The position numbers and the translations under genes were made by a program. From positions 46,737 to 110,736 of the forward strand of contig NZ_LMRR01000045.1 in the NCBI RefSeq assembly GCF_001426085.1: a stretch of 64,000 nucleotides of DNA. The letters run 5' to 3'. The notes under the pieces were generated by a model that was not told the origin of the DNA, ran no database searches, and saw only the letters and a program-made list of their open reading frames with translations. This stretch comes from Rhodococcus sp. Leaf278. Its GTDB lineage: Bacteria > Actinomycetota > Actinomycetes > Mycobacteriales > Mycobacteriaceae. This document shows positions 16,522 to 24,915 of this stretch, piece by piece; the first letter of the stretch is position 1, and each line of letters starts with the position of its first letter.

Positions 16522-17286
16522 TCAGTCGCAGGTCCAGCCGCCATCGACGTAGAGCTCGGTACCGGTGACGAACGTGGAGTCGTCGCCGGCCAGAAAGGCA
16601 ACTGCAGCAGCCACTTCCGCACCGGTTCCCAGTCGACCCATCGGGGTGTGCGCGATCATGGCGCCGTGCCGTTCGGATCCCTCGTAGCGTTCGAGCAGTT
16701 GGGTGGTACCGATGAAGCCGGGGTGAATGGAATTGACGCGGACGCCCTTGGTGGCCCAGTACAGTGCGGCGTTCTTGGTCATCGTGCGCACTGCTCCCTT
16801 GGCGGCAGCGTAGGCGAAGCTGTTGCCGAGGCCGCCGACGCTGCCGAGGATGGAGCAGATGTTGACGACGGAGCCTCCACCCGATTGCTCGACGTACGCG
16901 CCCGCATGCTTCATTCCGAGCCACGTCCCCGTCTGACTGACTTCGACGACTCGGTTGTACCGGTCGAGATCCTCGTCGACCACGGTTCCGAGGCTACCGA
17001 TGGCACCGTTGTTCACCACCGCGTCCAACCGGCCGTACTGCGTGGCCACGGCCTCGACGGCGCTGCGCCACTGGTCCTCTCGGGTGATGTTCAAACCGAT
17101 CGGCAGATGGCGTTCACTGTCGGTCTGTTGGGCCACGAGTGCTGCACACTCGTCGCCGTCGACATCGGTCACCACGAGCACAGCGCCTTCCGAGGCCAGC
17201 CGCTCGACGATCGCTGTACCGATCCCTCCGGTTGCCCCGGTGACCAGAACGACCTTGTCCTGGAGCCGAGACTGCGCGCCCGTCAC
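16522..17286 (-). CDS. SDR-family oxidoreductase 3, in ABC transporter operon
   Basis: A 254-residue SDR. The GTG at 17286 overlaps the permease stop by 4 bp and is preferred over longer in-frame starts lying within the permease gene. It has TGATGGIGTAI, VVTDVDGDEC after strand 2 (an Asp that favours NAD), the YAAAKGA catalytic pair and a terminal YVDGGWTCD. It ends the importer operon, which suggests that it acts on the imported compound or its immediate product. Confidence 0.86.
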   Translation of the reverse strand: MTGAQSRLQDKVVLVTGATGGIGTAIVERLASEGAVLVVTDVDGDECAALVAQQTDSERHLPIGLNITREDQWRSAVEAVATQYGRLDAVVNNGAIGSLGTVVDEDLDRYNRVVEVSQTGTWLGMKHAGAYVEQSGGGSVVNICSILGSVGGLGNSFAYAAAKGAVRTMTKNAALYWATKGVRVNSIHPGFIGTTQLLERYEGSERHGAMIAHTPMGRLGTGAEVAAAVAFLAGDDSTFVTGTELYVDGGWTCD

Positions 17287-19010
17287 AGCTTGCTCAGTAC
17301 GTTGCGTCCGCCGACGAGCATCGCCGCGGCGACACCGATCGTGGTGACGGCAGTCATGAGCAAGGCCATCGCGGCGACGAGTGGGTAGGAGCCGTTCTGC
17401 CACATGTCGAACAGCAACGTGCCCATCACCTGGGTGGTGGATGCTCGCACCAGAAGTGACGCGGCGAATTCATGCGTCAGCAGAATGAACATGAGCGCGA
17501 CGGCACTGAGGATGGTCGGACGCATCAGCGGCAACATGATTCGGAGATTCGTCACGAACGGCGACGCACCACTGGTGGCCGACGCCTCGGTGTAGGTGTT
17601 GCCGAGCGAGAGCATGGCCGTCATCTGCATTCTCGTCGAGAACGGCAGCATCAGCACGATGTACACGAGGATGATCACCGTTCTGGTTCCGTACAGGATC
17701 AGGGGCGGCTCGGTGTACGTGAGCAGGAATCCGACGCCGAAGATCACGGCCGGTATGCCCAGTGGCAGCGCGGTCATGAGGTCTGCGATCAGCGCGAGAA
17801 TTCTGAACCGACGACCGCGGACGAGAAGGTTTGCCATCAGGTACCCGAGCGGAATGCAGATCACGACCGCTCCCAGTGAGGTCAGCACACTGGTCAGAAC
17901 GGATTCGACCACCGCTGTCGTATCCATCAGCGCTCGGAAGTTGTCCAACGTCAACAGACTCAGCGACAACGATCCGGACCAGTACGGCGTCAACGAGACG
18001 ATGATGAGACCCACCAGTGGGATGACCAAGGCGAAGAGTGCGAACACGACGATGGTGACCGTGGCCCACGTGGCTTTACCCGTGGAGGGCGCGAATGCCT
18101 TACCGCCGTGCGTGACGAAGCGAGTTTGGTTGCCCAGCAGTGCTTTCTGAGCCAGCACCAGCACCAGTCCGAAGATCACCAGCGGAGATCCGGCGGCCGC
18201 AGCCGCGGCGAAGTCCGACGGGGACTCCGACACCCGGCGGTACATCTCGGTGGTCAGCACCTTGACGCCGGTGTTCGCACCCAACAGCAGGGGGCCGGTG
18301 AACTGGCCGAGCCCGAGGAGCAAAGCGATGCCGCCGCCGTAGATGAGGGACGGTCGAAGCAACGGGAGAACGATCTTGAAAAAGATTCCCACCGTGGACG
18401 ATCCGCTGACCTGAGCTGCTTCGAGGTGTTCGGAGCTGATGTTCTGCATGCCGGAACTGACGAAAAGGTACACGAACGACGTCAGACCGAAACCGGTGAG
18501 AACGATGATCCACGGCACGGTGTACACATCGATCGGACCACTGTCCGATCCGCTCCACCACGGCAACAGTCGTAGCAGCACATTGAGGTAACCGGGGCCG
18601 GGGGAGAGCAGGAATGCCCACCCGACCACGCTCGCCACCGCCGGCATCACGATCGGCAGGATGGGAATGACACGAAGCCAACCGAGCTTGGCGGGAAGCC
18701 TGCTGGCAGCAAAGGCGAGCAGTGTGCCCAGCACCATCGCGATGACCAACGAGCCCAGCGCCAGCGCCACCGTGGTTCGAAGGGTGACGCCGATGTCGAA
18801 GCGGCCGTACTGACTTCGATATCCGGCAGCACCGTCCTCGAACGCGAGCATCTGCAGTCGCACCATCGGGAGTACGACCAGATAGGCCAGGATTGCCAGG
18901 ACGGCGGCATACCCGATCCGCGCCCGCCAGTTCGGCGAGATCGTCAGCGATCGCTTTTCCGGCGACTCGACGGCCCCGGGACGTTCGATGTCCACTGCGG
19001 TTGCCATCAC
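17283..19010 (-). CDS. ABC transporter permease, fused two-domain FbpB type
   Basis: A 575-residue membrane protein with two tandem permease domains, each with about six hydrophobic segments, as in ferric-ion and related importers. EAAQVSGSSTVGIFFKIVLP and, in the second half, EASATSGASPFVTNLRIMLP are the two EAA loops that dock on the ATPase. The GTG at 19010 overlaps the ATPase stop (GTGA); an ATG directly after, at 19007, is an alternative. It should form the channel for the substrate delivered by the lipoprotein encoded upstream. Confidence 0.88.
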   Translation of the reverse strand: MMATAVDIERPGAVESPEKRSLTISPNWRARIGYAAVLAILAYLVVLPMVRLQMLAFEDGAAGYRSQYGRFDIGVTLRTTVALALGSLVIAMVLGTLLAFAASRLPAKLGWLRVIPILPIVMPAVASVVGWAFLLSPGPGYLNVLLRLLPWWSGSDSGPIDVYTVPWIIVLTGFGLTSFVYLFVSSGMQNISSEHLEAAQVSGSSTVGIFFKIVLPLLRPSLIYGGGIALLLGLGQFTGPLLLGANTGVKVLTTEMYRRVSESPSDFAAAAAAGSPLVIFGLVLVLAQKALLGNQTRFVTHGGKAFAPSTGKATWATVTIVVFALFALVIPLVGLIIVSLTPYWSGSLSLSLLTLDNFRALMDTTAVVESVLTSVLTSLGAVVICIPLGYLMANLLVRGRRFRILALIADLMTALPLGIPAVIFGVGFLLTYTEPPLILYGTRTVIILVYIVLMLPFSTRMQMTAMLSLGNTYTEASATSGASPFVTNLRIMLPLMRPTILSAVALMFILLTHEFAASLLVRASTTQVMGTLLFDMWQNGSYPLVAAMALLMTAVTTIGVAAAMLVGGRNVLSKL

Positions 19011-20167
19011 GAGGTCTTTCCAGCGGAACCGACGAGCTCGGAGTCCGAGTTCGACGACGTGTCGGCAAGCGCGTACACCCGCAGACAGGACGGCGCGAAG
19101 CTGACGACGACGGGTTGTCCGGGGCTACTACCCCTCAGTGCCGCACTGTGTTCGGCAGCCGTGGCCCGCAGAGTCAACTGCTCGTCGCCGGTCTTGACGG
19201 CCACGTCGAAGTACCGACCGCCGTACTCGTACGTCACGAGTTCTGCGTGCAACGCGATGTTTCCGGGCGGCACCTGGTCTGCCGTGTCGTGCAGGAGCAC
19301 ATCGTCGGGACGGAACCTCGCCACAGCGCGGGTTCCTTCGTCGGCACGCTCTCGGACCGTCGCCGTCTGTAGGTCGATGACGTCCGACCCGCTGGTGACC
19401 CAGCCGTCGTGGCTGCGCCGGAGTTCGAGTCGATTACCCATCCCGATGAAGGCCGCGACGTACTCCGATGCCGGATTCTCGAAGACATGCTCGGGCTCGT
19501 CGTATTGCTCGATCTTTCCGGCTTTCATGATCGCGAGACGGTCACCGAGAGCGAACGCCTCGGACTGGTCGTGAGTGACGAACACCGCGGTGAAACCGAG
19601 CTGTTGGTGCAGCTGGTGAATCTGAGATCGAACTTGATCTCGCAGCCGCGCATCGAGATTGCTCAAAGGCTCGTCGAACAACACGAGATCCGGTTGGGCC
19701 ACCAGCCCGCGTGCGACCGCGACGCGTTGCTGCTGGCCGCCGCTGAGCTGCGATGGGTACCGGTCGAGCAAAGCGCCGCAATCGACCATGTTCGCGGCCG
19801 TCTCGACCGCACCGTCCGCAATTGCCTTCTTCAGTTTGCGCACCGTCAACGGGTACCGGATGTTCTCGGCGACCGTCATGTGGGGCCACAGTGCATACGA
19901 CTGGAACACCATGCCGATGTTTCGCTTGTGTGCCGGGACATGGAGTTTGGACGACGCGTCGAACACCGTCCGACCCGCGAACGAGATCGAACCACCCTGC
20001 GGGGTCTCCAGCCCGGCGAGGCATCGCAAGGTCGTGGTCTTGCCGCAGCCGCTCGGCCCGAGCAGGACCAGAAATTCGCCCTGCTCGATCTCGAGGTCGA
20101 GACTGTCGACGACGACGTTGGCACCGTAGGTCTTCGTCAGTCCGGAGACCGCGAATCGAGAGGTCAT
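19007..20167 (-). CDS. ABC transporter ATP-binding protein, Fbp/Pot type
   Basis: A 386-residue ATPase starting at ATG 20167; a longer in-frame extension to 20245 precedes the conserved MTSRFAVSGLTKTYG start and looks non-coding. Walker A is GPSGCGKTT, the signature is LSGGQQQR and Walker B is LVLFDEP, followed by HDQSEAFALGD with the switch histidine. A C-terminal beta-rich domain of about 120 residues is typical of ATPases for iron, spermidine or phosphonate import. It lies between binding protein and permease in one operon. Confidence 0.9.
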   Translation of the reverse strand: MTSRFAVSGLTKTYGANVVVDSLDLEIEQGEFLVLLGPSGCGKTTTLRCLAGLETPQGGSISFAGRTVFDASSKLHVPAHKRNIGMVFQSYALWPHMTVAENIRYPLTVRKLKKAIADGAVETAANMVDCGALLDRYPSQLSGGQQQRVAVARGLVAQPDLVLFDEPLSNLDARLRDQVRSQIHQLHQQLGFTAVFVTHDQSEAFALGDRLAIMKAGKIEQYDEPEHVFENPASEYVAAFIGMGNRLELRRSHDGWVTSGSDVIDLQTATVRERADEGTRAVARFRPDDVLLHDTADQVPPGNIALHAELVTYEYGGRYFDVAVKTGDEQLTLRATAAEHSAALRGSSPGQPVVVSFAPSCLRVYALADTSSNSDSELVGSAGKTS

Positions 20168-20307
20168 TGCATACTCACTTTCGGAGCATCGGTGTGCGTG
20201 CACCGGCGGCCGCAGTGGGGCGACCACGGTGTTCGTTTCTGTCACATGTCATTTCGTATTCCGCGCGCGGTAGCGACGGTCTACGTTCTCGTGCGATGTG
20301 CGGAGAG

Positions 20308-21348
20308 TCAGCCCTGGAACAGGGTCTGCCATTCCTGCGAGTATTGCTCGACCTTCTCCGGCGTCAGTTCGTCGATATCAGGAGATGCGATGTCCTGAGC
20401 TCGCGCGACCGCACCCTCGATATCGGGAAGAACGGCTGCATATCCGCCGTTCAATGCCTGCTGGCCCTCGGTCGTCACCATGAAGTTCGCGAGCACCTGT
20501 GCTGCATTGGGGTGCTGCGAGGCACTGAGAACCTCTGAGTACCAGGGTGTTCCCCACGGACTGTCGGGCAGAGCCCAGTCGACCGGCGCGCCTGCTGCAA
20601 CCTCGGTGACGAGGGGCTGCACCATCGGACTGACCGTTACTTCACCGGACGTGAGAGCTTGCGCCACTGCGAGCGCACTGGGGTACACCCGAGGCGAGAG
20701 TTCGGCGATCTGGTTCCAGTAGTCCGCCCCGAAGTTCTTGGCGTAGTACTTGTACAGATCCACGTACGACGCGAATCCGGTGGGGTTGACGATGCCGATC
20801 TTTCCCTGGAACTTCGGGTCGATCAGGTCTTCGGGCGCGCTGACCCCGTCCGGGACCGCCGCAGTGTTCCAGCCCAGTCCGAATACCGCAGCACTGGTCA
20901 AGAAGAATCGGTCGTTCATCACGCTCGTCGCCGGATCGAACGCTGCCGCATCGAGATCGGGGCCGACGAGTTCGGTCGAGAACTTGCCGGATTCGGCGGC
21001 ATTCTGAATCCACGATGCGTCGGTCGTCATGTGCACGTCGGCGATACCGGTTCCCGTCCGATTCTCGGTCTCGACCCTGGGGTTGATTTCGGAGTCGGTG
21101 CCGCGCACGTACTCCATCGAGATCTCCGGATACTTTGCCTCGAAAGCCGCCGTCAGCGCATCGAGGTTGGCCGGCTTCTGGCTCGAGTAGAGCATGACGC
21201 TGCCCTCCTCCTTCGCGGCAGCGATCACCGCGTCCCAATCGCCTTCGACCGGAGCGGATGCGGAGGAAGACGATCCCCCGCATGCAGTGAGGCCCACGAG
21301 CGCAGCCGTCGCCGCCATGGCCACCATCGTTGTCCTGAACTTGTTCAT
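20308..21348 (-). CDS. ABC transporter substrate-binding lipoprotein (family 1, AfuA/FbpA type)
   Basis: A 346-residue lipoprotein. ATG 21348 is preferred over an upstream in-frame start because it follows AGGAACG and opens with MNKFRTTMVAMAATAALVGL and the lipobox LTAC. The mature part shows VMLYSSQKPANLDALTAAFE and MEYVRGTDSE, typical of ferric-type binding proteins. That fold also covers aminoethylphosphonate, thiamine and organic-acid binders, so iron is not implied. The gene begins about 130 bp after a candidate catabolic operator, which suggests that it imports the pathway substrate. Confidence 0.86.
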   Translation of the reverse strand: MNKFRTTMVAMAATAALVGLTACGGSSSSASAPVEGDWDAVIAAAKEEGSVMLYSSQKPANLDALTAAFEAKYPEISMEYVRGTDSEINPRVETENRTGTGIADVHMTTDASWIQNAAESGKFSTELVGPDLDAAAFDPATSVMNDRFFLTSAAVFGLGWNTAAVPDGVSAPEDLIDPKFQGKIGIVNPTGFASYVDLYKYYAKNFGADYWNQIAELSPRVYPSALAVAQALTSGEVTVSPMVQPLVTEVAAGAPVDWALPDSPWGTPWYSEVLSASQHPNAAQVLANFMVTTEGQQALNGGYAAVLPDIEGAVARAQDIASPDIDELTPEKVEQYSQEWQTLFQG

Positions 21349-21475
21349 GCCTGCGTTCCTTTCGGGCACGTCGATAACTTCCCGCGGACTCGGCGAGTCG
21401 TCGTGAGACGTGGAGTCGTTGGACATCCGATCGCAGACTCGACCCAGGTGCTCGAGGTGGCTGCAACGTTCCATC

Positions 21476-21496
21476 AAACTGAACTGATGTCAGTTT
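21476..21496. promoter_or_regulatory. Candidate TetR operator, site 5 (ABC operon)
   Basis: A 21-bp inverted repeat: AAACTGA, seven bases, TCAGTTT. Its central 13 bases (21480-21492, TGAACTGATGTCA) fit TGAA-N5-TTCA with one change. It lies upstream of the binding-protein gene on the minus strand and so links the importer to the catabolic regulon. Confidence 0.55.
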
Positions 21497-21636
21497 GAAA
21501 GATAGCCGTCGGTGCGTGTGATGTCAATCACCAGGTGGGGGCGGGGGTGACGTGAGTACTTCGCGCTGCCGTCGAATGTCCGAACCATGGTGCATGATCG
21601 CCGGACATCGGATGCTTCTGTCGAAAGGACAATGTC

Positions 21637-21969
21637 GTGCCAGCTGAATCGGGGGCAGTACCCGGCGTTACCGTGGTCGTCGCCCACAAGACTCTGCCGA
21701 ATCGACGCGACTCCGTTCGAGCTCTGTGGGAAAAGCGCCTGGCGCCGACCGTGCTCGACAATCCCGGCCATCTCGCCTATTACTACGGCCTCGATTCCGA
21801 CGATCCCGATGGCATCACCGCGTTCCAGCACTATCGAAGCGCCGAGGACGCGCTCGAGTTTCTCCGACATCCCGCTTATCTGGCCTACGAACGCGAAGTG
21901 GCTCCACTACTGGCTGCCGCACCTGAGGTACGCAGACTCGTTCCGACGTGGATCAAAAAGGAGACGTAG
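21637..21969 (+). CDS. ABM-like ferredoxin-fold protein
   Basis: A 110-residue protein with a GTG start preceded by GAAAGGAC. The stretch GVTVVVAHKTLPNRRDSVRA followed by AYYYGLDSDDPDG and FQHYRSAEDALEFLRHP is the antibiotic-biosynthesis-monooxygenase (dimeric alpha-beta barrel) pattern. Family members include quinone-forming monooxygenases and small stress proteins. It stands alone between the importer operon and the lipase, and no cofactor can be predicted. Confidence 0.75.
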   Translation: MPAESGAVPGVTVVVAHKTLPNRRDSVRALWEKRLAPTVLDNPGHLAYYYGLDSDDPDGITAFQHYRSAEDALEFLRHPAYLAYEREVAPLLAAAPEVRRLVPTWIKKET

Positions 21970-22011
21970 GGGCGATCCTCGCCGAACAGCTACCGTATCG
22001 GCCGTGGCGGC

Positions 22012-23232
22012 ATGCGAATCGTCACGCGGAGCCGCATACTGGCTCGCGAGATGAGATTCCCCTCTGTCGCCTTCGCCGTGTTCGTTCTTCTCGCGTCCTA
22101 CGCACTGTCGGTCACACCGGCCTCGGCCGCGCCCGGCAGCGCAGATTTCTACACTGCTCCCGTCGCCGACCTCGAGGCCTTCACGCCCGGGTCCATCCTG
22201 CGACGGCAACCTGTGCCACAGCTCGACGTGCTGGGCTCGCACACCGAGCGCATCCTGTATCGCTCGGCCGATCCCCGTGATCGTGCGGTGGCGGTGTCGG
22301 GCCTTCTGATCACGCCAGCCCGCGCGTGGACCGGGCCCGGGCCACGGCCCGTGATCGCTTATGGGCCGGGCAGTTACGGCATTGCCGACCGATGCTCGGG
22401 TTCGTCCGAGTTGGGACTGACCACCACGGTTCCGGCATTGCTGCCTTTGCTGGCCCAGGGCTATCAGGTGGTCACGACGGACTACCAAGGGCTCGGAACC
22501 CCCGGCGAGTACGAGTTCCTGGGTCGGGTCGCCACCGCCCGTGCTCTGTTGGACTCGGCCCGGGCGGCTGTAGGAGAGACCGACGCGCCCGTCGTGCTCT
22601 ACGGATACTCGGCGGGGGGAGTTGCGTCGGCCGCCGCCGCTGAGCTCGTCTCCACGTACGCGCCCGACCTGTCAGTGGTGGGTACCTTCGTCGGTGCCGC
22701 ACCGACCGATCCCTTGCTGCGCGTCGAAGGCCAGGATGGAACCGAGTGGGCCGCAACAATGCTGTACACGATCGACGGTCTGATCGGAGCGCACCCCGAC
22801 CGCGCCGGCGAAATACGTGCCCTCTTCAACGAACGCGGACTGGCGGCTCTGGATGCGGCGCTGAATTTCTGCAACACCGATGCGCTCGCGTACGGATCAC
22901 TGCGGTCCGAGGATTTGACTGCCGACGGCGCATCGCTGGGCTCACTCATGAGGGGCCCAGTGCTGGGGCCGCTGACATCGGCGAACACCATCGGTTTCAC
23001 CTCGCCCGACTTGCCTGTGATGATCGTGCAGGGAATCAACGACCGTTCCGTCGACATCGAGCAGAGCCGGCTCCTGGCGCAGCGCTGGCGCGCCGCTGGT
23101 CTCACGGATATCGCAGTTCGGGAGTTCGACTTCGCAACTCGGCTCGTTCCGGAATTCGACCATCCAGCGGCAAACGCCGTTGCTTACCCCGAGGTGATCG
23201 GGTGGATCGAGCGACGCGTCGCGGTGGCGTAA
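22012..23232 (+). CDS. Secreted lipase (LIP family, alpha/beta hydrolase)
   Basis: A protein of up to 406 residues. A signal peptide with hydrophobic core FAVFVLLASYALSV and cleavage after ASA is clearest if translation begins at the in-frame ATG at 22051; the upstream ATG at 22012 adds 13 residues. The nucleophile elbow is GYSAGG, and GPGSYGIADRC lies near the oxyanion region. The late MIVQGINDRSVDI should supply the acid and EFDHPAAN the histidine. These features fit the actinobacterial secretory lipases that act on acylglycerols outside the cell. Confidence 0.84.
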   Translation: MRIVTRSRILAREMRFPSVAFAVFVLLASYALSVTPASAAPGSADFYTAPVADLEAFTPGSILRRQPVPQLDVLGSHTERILYRSADPRDRAVAVSGLLITPARAWTGPGPRPVIAYGPGSYGIADRCSGSSELGLTTTVPALLPLLAQGYQVVTTDYQGLGTPGEYEFLGRVATARALLDSARAAVGETDAPVVLYGYSAGGVASAAAAELVSTYAPDLSVVGTFVGAAPTDPLLRVEGQDGTEWAATMLYTIDGLIGAHPDRAGEIRALFNERGLAALDAALNFCNTDALAYGSLRSEDLTADGASLGSLMRGPVLGPLTSANTIGFTSPDLPVMIVQGINDRSVDIEQSRLLAQRWRAAGLTDIAVREFDFATRLVPEFDHPAANAVAYPEVIGWIERRVAVA

Positions 23233-23255
23233 CTCGGCCTTCCGTCGCGAAGTGC

Positions 23256-23269
23256 GTGACGTAGATCAC
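23256..23269. promoter_or_regulatory. Crp/GlxR-type cAMP receptor site
   Basis: GTGACGTAGATCAC is a perfect match to the GTGA-NNTANN-TCAC core used by actinobacterial Crp proteins. It lies 24 bp after the lipase stop and about 110 bp before a 10-codon ORF and a small basic gene, which it may regulate. Confidence 0.55.
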
Positions 23270-23377
23270 TCGTCATCGGTGTGTGCTTACTCGTTTCCGA
23301 TTCGACTTATTCGGCGCAGTCCCAGGTACACGGCGTACCGACAACACCGGCTGCTTCGAGAAAGGGACCGAATCGAC

Positions 23378-23410
23378 ATGACTGTCATCACACGCGAGGC
23401 CACGGTATGA
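23378..23410 (+). CDS. 10-codon upstream ORF (possible leader peptide)
   Basis: ATG at 23378 opens a frame reading MTVITREATV and closing at TGA 23408-23410. The stop overlaps the ATG of the next small gene. AAAGGGA lies upstream at 23361-23367. The overlap suggests translational coupling; the peptide is too short to confirm as a gene. Confidence 0.35.
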   Translation: MTVITREATV

Positions 23411-23523
23411 GCGGCCGCAGGAGTCTCTCCAGCCGACTCTTCGAGGGTCTGGGCCGCATCACCTGGGGCTACGGCAAGCGAAAGCTGGACGAACGGCGCG
23501 CACGCAAACGCGGACGGCGCTAG
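23407..23523 (+). CDS. Small basic protein, 38 residues, unknown
   Basis: A 38-residue, strongly basic protein starting at ATG 23407, with GAGG seven bases upstream inside the leader ORF. A central LFEGLGRITWGYGKRKLDE is followed by a tail almost entirely of Arg and Lys. I do not recognise the family. Such a tail could bind RNA, DNA or ribosomes. The tight ATGA overlap and an upstream Crp-type site support a real gene. Its stop lies in a perfect 16-bp tandem repeat. Confidence 0.45.
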   Translation: MSGRRSLSSRLFEGLGRITWGYGKRKLDERRARKRGRR

Positions 23524-23552
23524 GCGCGGACGACGATAGGCGCGGACGACGA
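23521..23552. repeat. Perfect 16-bp tandem duplication
   Basis: The unit TAGGCGCGGACGACGA occurs twice head to tail (23521-23536 and 23537-23552). The first copy begins with the stop codon of the small basic gene. It looks like a recent slippage duplication, with no other copy seen nearby. Confidence 0.85.
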
Positions 23553-23623
23553 GCGAGGGCTGCGGTGCGACAGCGCAATTCTCGCGAACGTATGCCTCGA
23601 CACCCGATCGGTACGGTGCAGGC

Positions 23624-23794
23624 ATGGACGGATTCGAGATCGGCGACGGAGTCACGCCGCGTAGTGGACCCATGACTGGTGTCTACGGAACCGTGGTCTG
23701 GTTCTACGAGGAGAAGAAGCAGCTCCTGGTGCGCTTCGGAGCAAGTCAGCAGATGTACTTCGCGGGGGAAGAATTGAAACGCTGGGGAGAGTAG
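23624..23794 (+). CDS. Small protein of 56 residues, SH3/KOW-like
   Basis: ATG 23624 opens a 56-residue frame: a GDGV turn, then MTGVYGTVVWFYEEKKQLLV, RFGASQQMYFAGEELKRWGE and stop. The alternating strands and Gly turns look like a small beta barrel of the SH3 or KOW kind. No strong ribosome site is present. Function unknown. It lies between the tandem repeat and the LLM oxidoreductase. Confidence 0.5.
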   Translation: MDGFEIGDGVTPRSGPMTGVYGTVVWFYEEKKQLLVRFGASQQMYFAGEELKRWGE

Positions 23795-23878
23795 GCGTGG
23801 ACTACTCGTCTCGCGCGGAATAATTGAAGTTTCACCTACGCTGACGAATACGTCCATCACCGATCGAAAGGTCCCATC

Positions 23879-24907
23879 GTGCATCTGGGCGTCGACAGTT
23901 TCGTTTCTTCCGTGACCGACCCGACTGACGGCCGGGTGATCGCTCCAGAGGAGCGGATGAGCCATCTGCTCGAGGAAATCGCACTCGCCGATCAAGTCGG
24001 TCTCTACTCTTTCGGCATCGGCGAACATCATCGCAGTGAGTACTACGACTCGGCACCGTCGATCATCCTCGCGGCCGCGGCTGCTCGAACCGAGAACATT
24101 CGGCTCGGTAGCGCGGTCAAGGTGCTCAGTGCCGACGATCCGGTGCGGGTGTTCCAGGAGTTCGCCACCCTCGACCTCATCTCGAAGGGCCGGATCGATC
24201 TGGTGGTGGGCCGCGGATCCTTCACCGAGTCGTTCCCTCTGTTCGGCCTCGATCTCGCCGATTACGACTCGCTTTTTGCCGAGAAATTGGACCTTCTGTT
24301 GCAGATCCGCGACAACGAGGAGGTGACGTGGTCCGGACGTCACCGTCCGGCGCTCGACCGGCAGGGAATCTATCCGCGTCCACTGCAAGATCCGTTGCCT
24401 ATTTGGGTGGGTGTGGGCGGAACACCCGAATCCTTCGCTCGTGCAGGGCTTCTGGGGCTTCCGCTGATGATTGCCATCATCGGGGGAGAGCCGCGCCAAT
24501 TCGCGCCGCTCGTCGACCTGTACCGGCGAGCCGGAGCCCAGGCAGGCCACCCGCCGGAGAAGTTGAAGGTGGGTCTGCACGTGTTCGGCTTCGTCGCCGA
24601 GACCACGCAGGCTGCAGCGGACACGATCTACCCCGGCTGGAACGAGATGTTCACCAAGATCTCCCGGGAGCGCGGATTCGCACGCCCGAGCAGGCAGCAG
24701 TTCGACGCCACTTCCGGCCCGAACGGCGCGTTCTTCATGGGCGATCCACAGACGGTGGCGGACAAGATTCTGCGAGTGGGTGAGCAACTGGGCGGTGTGG
24801 ATCGACTGTCGCTGCAGATGACGAATCCACGTCTGGCGCACAGCGATCTGCTTCGCGGCATCGAATTGCTCGGTACCGAGGTTGCGCCTTTGGCGACCGG
24901 AAAATAG
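23879..24907 (+). CDS. LLM-class flavin-dependent oxidoreductase
   Basis: A 342-residue luciferase-like protein. The GTG at 23879 is preceded by GAAAGG. It opens with HLGVDSFVSS, has GIGEHHRSEYYDSAP, the SISKGR-like LISKGRIDLVVGRGS segment and PIWVGVGGTPESF, all hallmarks of the bacterial luciferase-like monooxygenase fold that uses reduced FMN or F420. EHHRSEYY suggests the FMN-type subgroup. Substrate unknown. It faces the isomerase gene with an 8-bp gap between stops. Confidence 0.86.
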   Translation: MHLGVDSFVSSVTDPTDGRVIAPEERMSHLLEEIALADQVGLYSFGIGEHHRSEYYDSAPSIILAAAAARTENIRLGSAVKVLSADDPVRVFQEFATLDLISKGRIDLVVGRGSFTESFPLFGLDLADYDSLFAEKLDLLLQIRDNEEVTWSGRHRPALDRQGIYPRPLQDPLPIWVGVGGTPESFARAGLLGLPLMIAIIGGEPRQFAPLVDLYRRAGAQAGHPPEKLKVGLHVFGFVAETTQAAADTIYPGWNEMFTKISRERGFARPSRQQFDATSGPNGAFFMGDPQTVADKILRVGEQLGGVDRLSLQMTNPRLAHSDLLRGIELLGTEVAPLATGK

Positions 24908-24915
24908 GTCTCAGC

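Noticed and set aside
20308..21348. Iron uptake system based on the AfuA/FbpA-type binding protein
   Set aside because: No IdeR-like box was seen; instead a catabolic operator lies upstream. The fold is shared with organic-compound binders, so iron was not assigned.
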